DNA of 64,000 nt. Source: VRUE01 sp963699215 (GTDB taxonomy: Bacteria; Actinomycetota; Thermoleophilia; Solirubrobacterales; 70-9). Positions 63,460-64,000 of the stretch are shown piece after piece (positions within the stretch are counted from its first letter, which is position 1; each line of letters opens with the position of its first letter). The position numbers were made by a program, and so were the translations under genes. The stretch is taken from contig OY969422.1 in NCBI GenBank assembly GCA_963699215.1, positions 1,798,001 to 1,862,000 on the forward strand. The letters run 5' to 3'. The notes under the pieces were generated by a model. That model was not told the origin of the DNA. It saw nothing but the letters and a program-made list of their open reading frames with translations, and did not search any database.

Positions 63460-63832
63460 CGCTTTCGAACGCGCCCTGAGCGGCGAGGTGATCGCCCGCT
63501 TCGAGCGCAAGGGCCTGCGGATCGCGGCGCTGAAGACGATGGCGGCAAGCGAGGCGATCGCCAACGAGCACTACGTCGAGCATGCCGAGAAGCCCTTCTT
63601 CGGCGAGCTGGTCGAGTTCATCACCGGCGGCACGCTGGTGGCGATGGTTCTCGAGGGGACCGAAGCGGTGGCGGCCGCCCGCCAGACGATCGGCGCGACC
63701 AACCCGGTCGAGGCGGCGCCCGGCTCGATCCGCGGCGACTACGCGCTCGAGGTCACCTACAACATGGTCCACGGCTCCGACTCCGACGAGTCCGCCGAGC
63801 GCGAGATCGGCATCTGGTTCCCAGAGCTCTGA
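63428..63832 (+). CDS. ndk: Nucleoside diphosphate kinase
   Basis: 134 residues, the normal bacterial length. GTG at 63428 with AAGGAG nine bases upstream. Catalytic His 115 lies in NMVHGSDSDESAEREI; Lys 9 in LVKPDAFER; RGDYALEV and FFGELVEFI are also typical. It transfers phosphate between NTPs and NDPs through the phospho-His intermediate, in the cytosol. It is translationally overlapped with the zinc-ribbon gene before it, and its TGA stop overlaps a CTG that appears to begin maf. Confidence 0.97.
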   Translation: MSRTLILVKPDAFERALSGEVIARFERKGLRIAALKTMAASEAIANEHYVEHAEKPFFGELVEFITGGTLVAMVLEGTEAVAAARQTIGATNPVEAAPGSIRGDYALEVTYNMVHGSDSDESAEREIGIWFPEL

Positions 63833-64000
63833 GAGTCACCCTCGCATCCGGATCTCCTCAGCGGAGGGAGATCCTGCAGAAGCTGGGCGTGGAGTTCGAG
63901 GTCGTCGTTCCCGGCGTCGAGGAGCTGAGCGGGGGGGACCCCGATGTCGAGGTGGTCGAGAACGCGCGGATGAAGGCACGGGCTATCGGGCGTGACGGTG
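63829..64000 (+). CDS. maf: Maf-family nucleotide pyrophosphatase, 3' end outside window, probable CTG start
   Basis: The 57 visible residues read (M)RVTLASGSPQRREIL, then KLGVEFEVVVPGVEEL and VVENARMKARAIGRDG. SGSPQRR is the Maf substrate loop, and the ENAxxKA helix follows as expected. Maf proteins hydrolyse non-canonical or modified nucleoside triphosphates. The conserved N-terminus begins immediately after the CTG at 63829, which overlaps the ndk stop as CTGA. No ATG, GTG or TTG is in frame nearby, so a CTG start is the simplest reading. The gene runs off the window. Confidence 0.85.
   Translation, partial: MRVTLASGSPQRREILQKLGVEFEVVVPGVEELSGGDPDVEVVENARMKARAIGRDG

Overview
The window is high-GC, actinobacterial-type DNA. 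Three things point to a deep-branching actinobacterium of the Thermoleophilia/Solirubrobacterales kind: the housekeeping order tig-clpP-(M23)-clpX-valS-folC-ndk-maf, the small single-domain HTH regulators, and several small Arg/Ala-rich conserved proteins. This placement is an inference from gene content, not a database result.

Positions 1-45176 hold five co-directional modular type I polyketide synthase (PKS) genes joined by 4-bp start/stop overlaps. The first is cut by the window edge. Together they carry the end of one module plus eight complete KS-AT-DH-KR-ACP modules, and the last ends in a thioesterase. Two AT classes recur: HAFH (malonyl-like) and GHSQGE/YAAH (methylmalonyl-like). Two modules (6 and 8) have atypical ATs (MASH and GASH), and in both the DH and the KR have lost key residues. 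Collinear reading predicts a conjugated pentaenone chain with methyl branches, two retained ketones (C3 and C7) and two positions with an unassigned side chain. Long blocks are repeated almost base for base between modules (2-3 copies of 1.4-2.8 kb), so the assembly line was built or homogenised by recent recombination.

Positions 45185-48562 hold two tandem crotonyl-CoA carboxylase/reductase (CCR)-family genes and an alpha/beta hydrolase. They probably supply an unusual extender unit and an editing or release function. Positions 48559-49213 carry two small reverse-strand DNA-binding proteins that meet the biosynthetic block tail to tail.

Positions 49287-64000 are housekeeping: a GH15 hydrolase, CtaG, a membrane spermidine-synthase-like protein, trigger factor, ClpP, a secreted M23 peptidase, a GNAT acetyltransferase, ClpX, ValS, FolC, a zinc-ribbon membrane protein, Ndk and the start of Maf. 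Seven of these genes carry single-base frame disruptions, about 14 in all between 50.0 and 62.3 kb, whereas the PKS half has none. They hit essential genes and are best explained by uncorrected sequencing indels, so I give each gene its full restored extent.

The most unusual signals are three short palindromes (38-52 bp) lying in frame inside coding sequences: two in the spermidine-synthase-like gene and one in folC. Two of the three are clearly homologous. At least two genes (M23 peptidase, maf) seem to start at CTG inside a CTGA overlap with the preceding stop codon.
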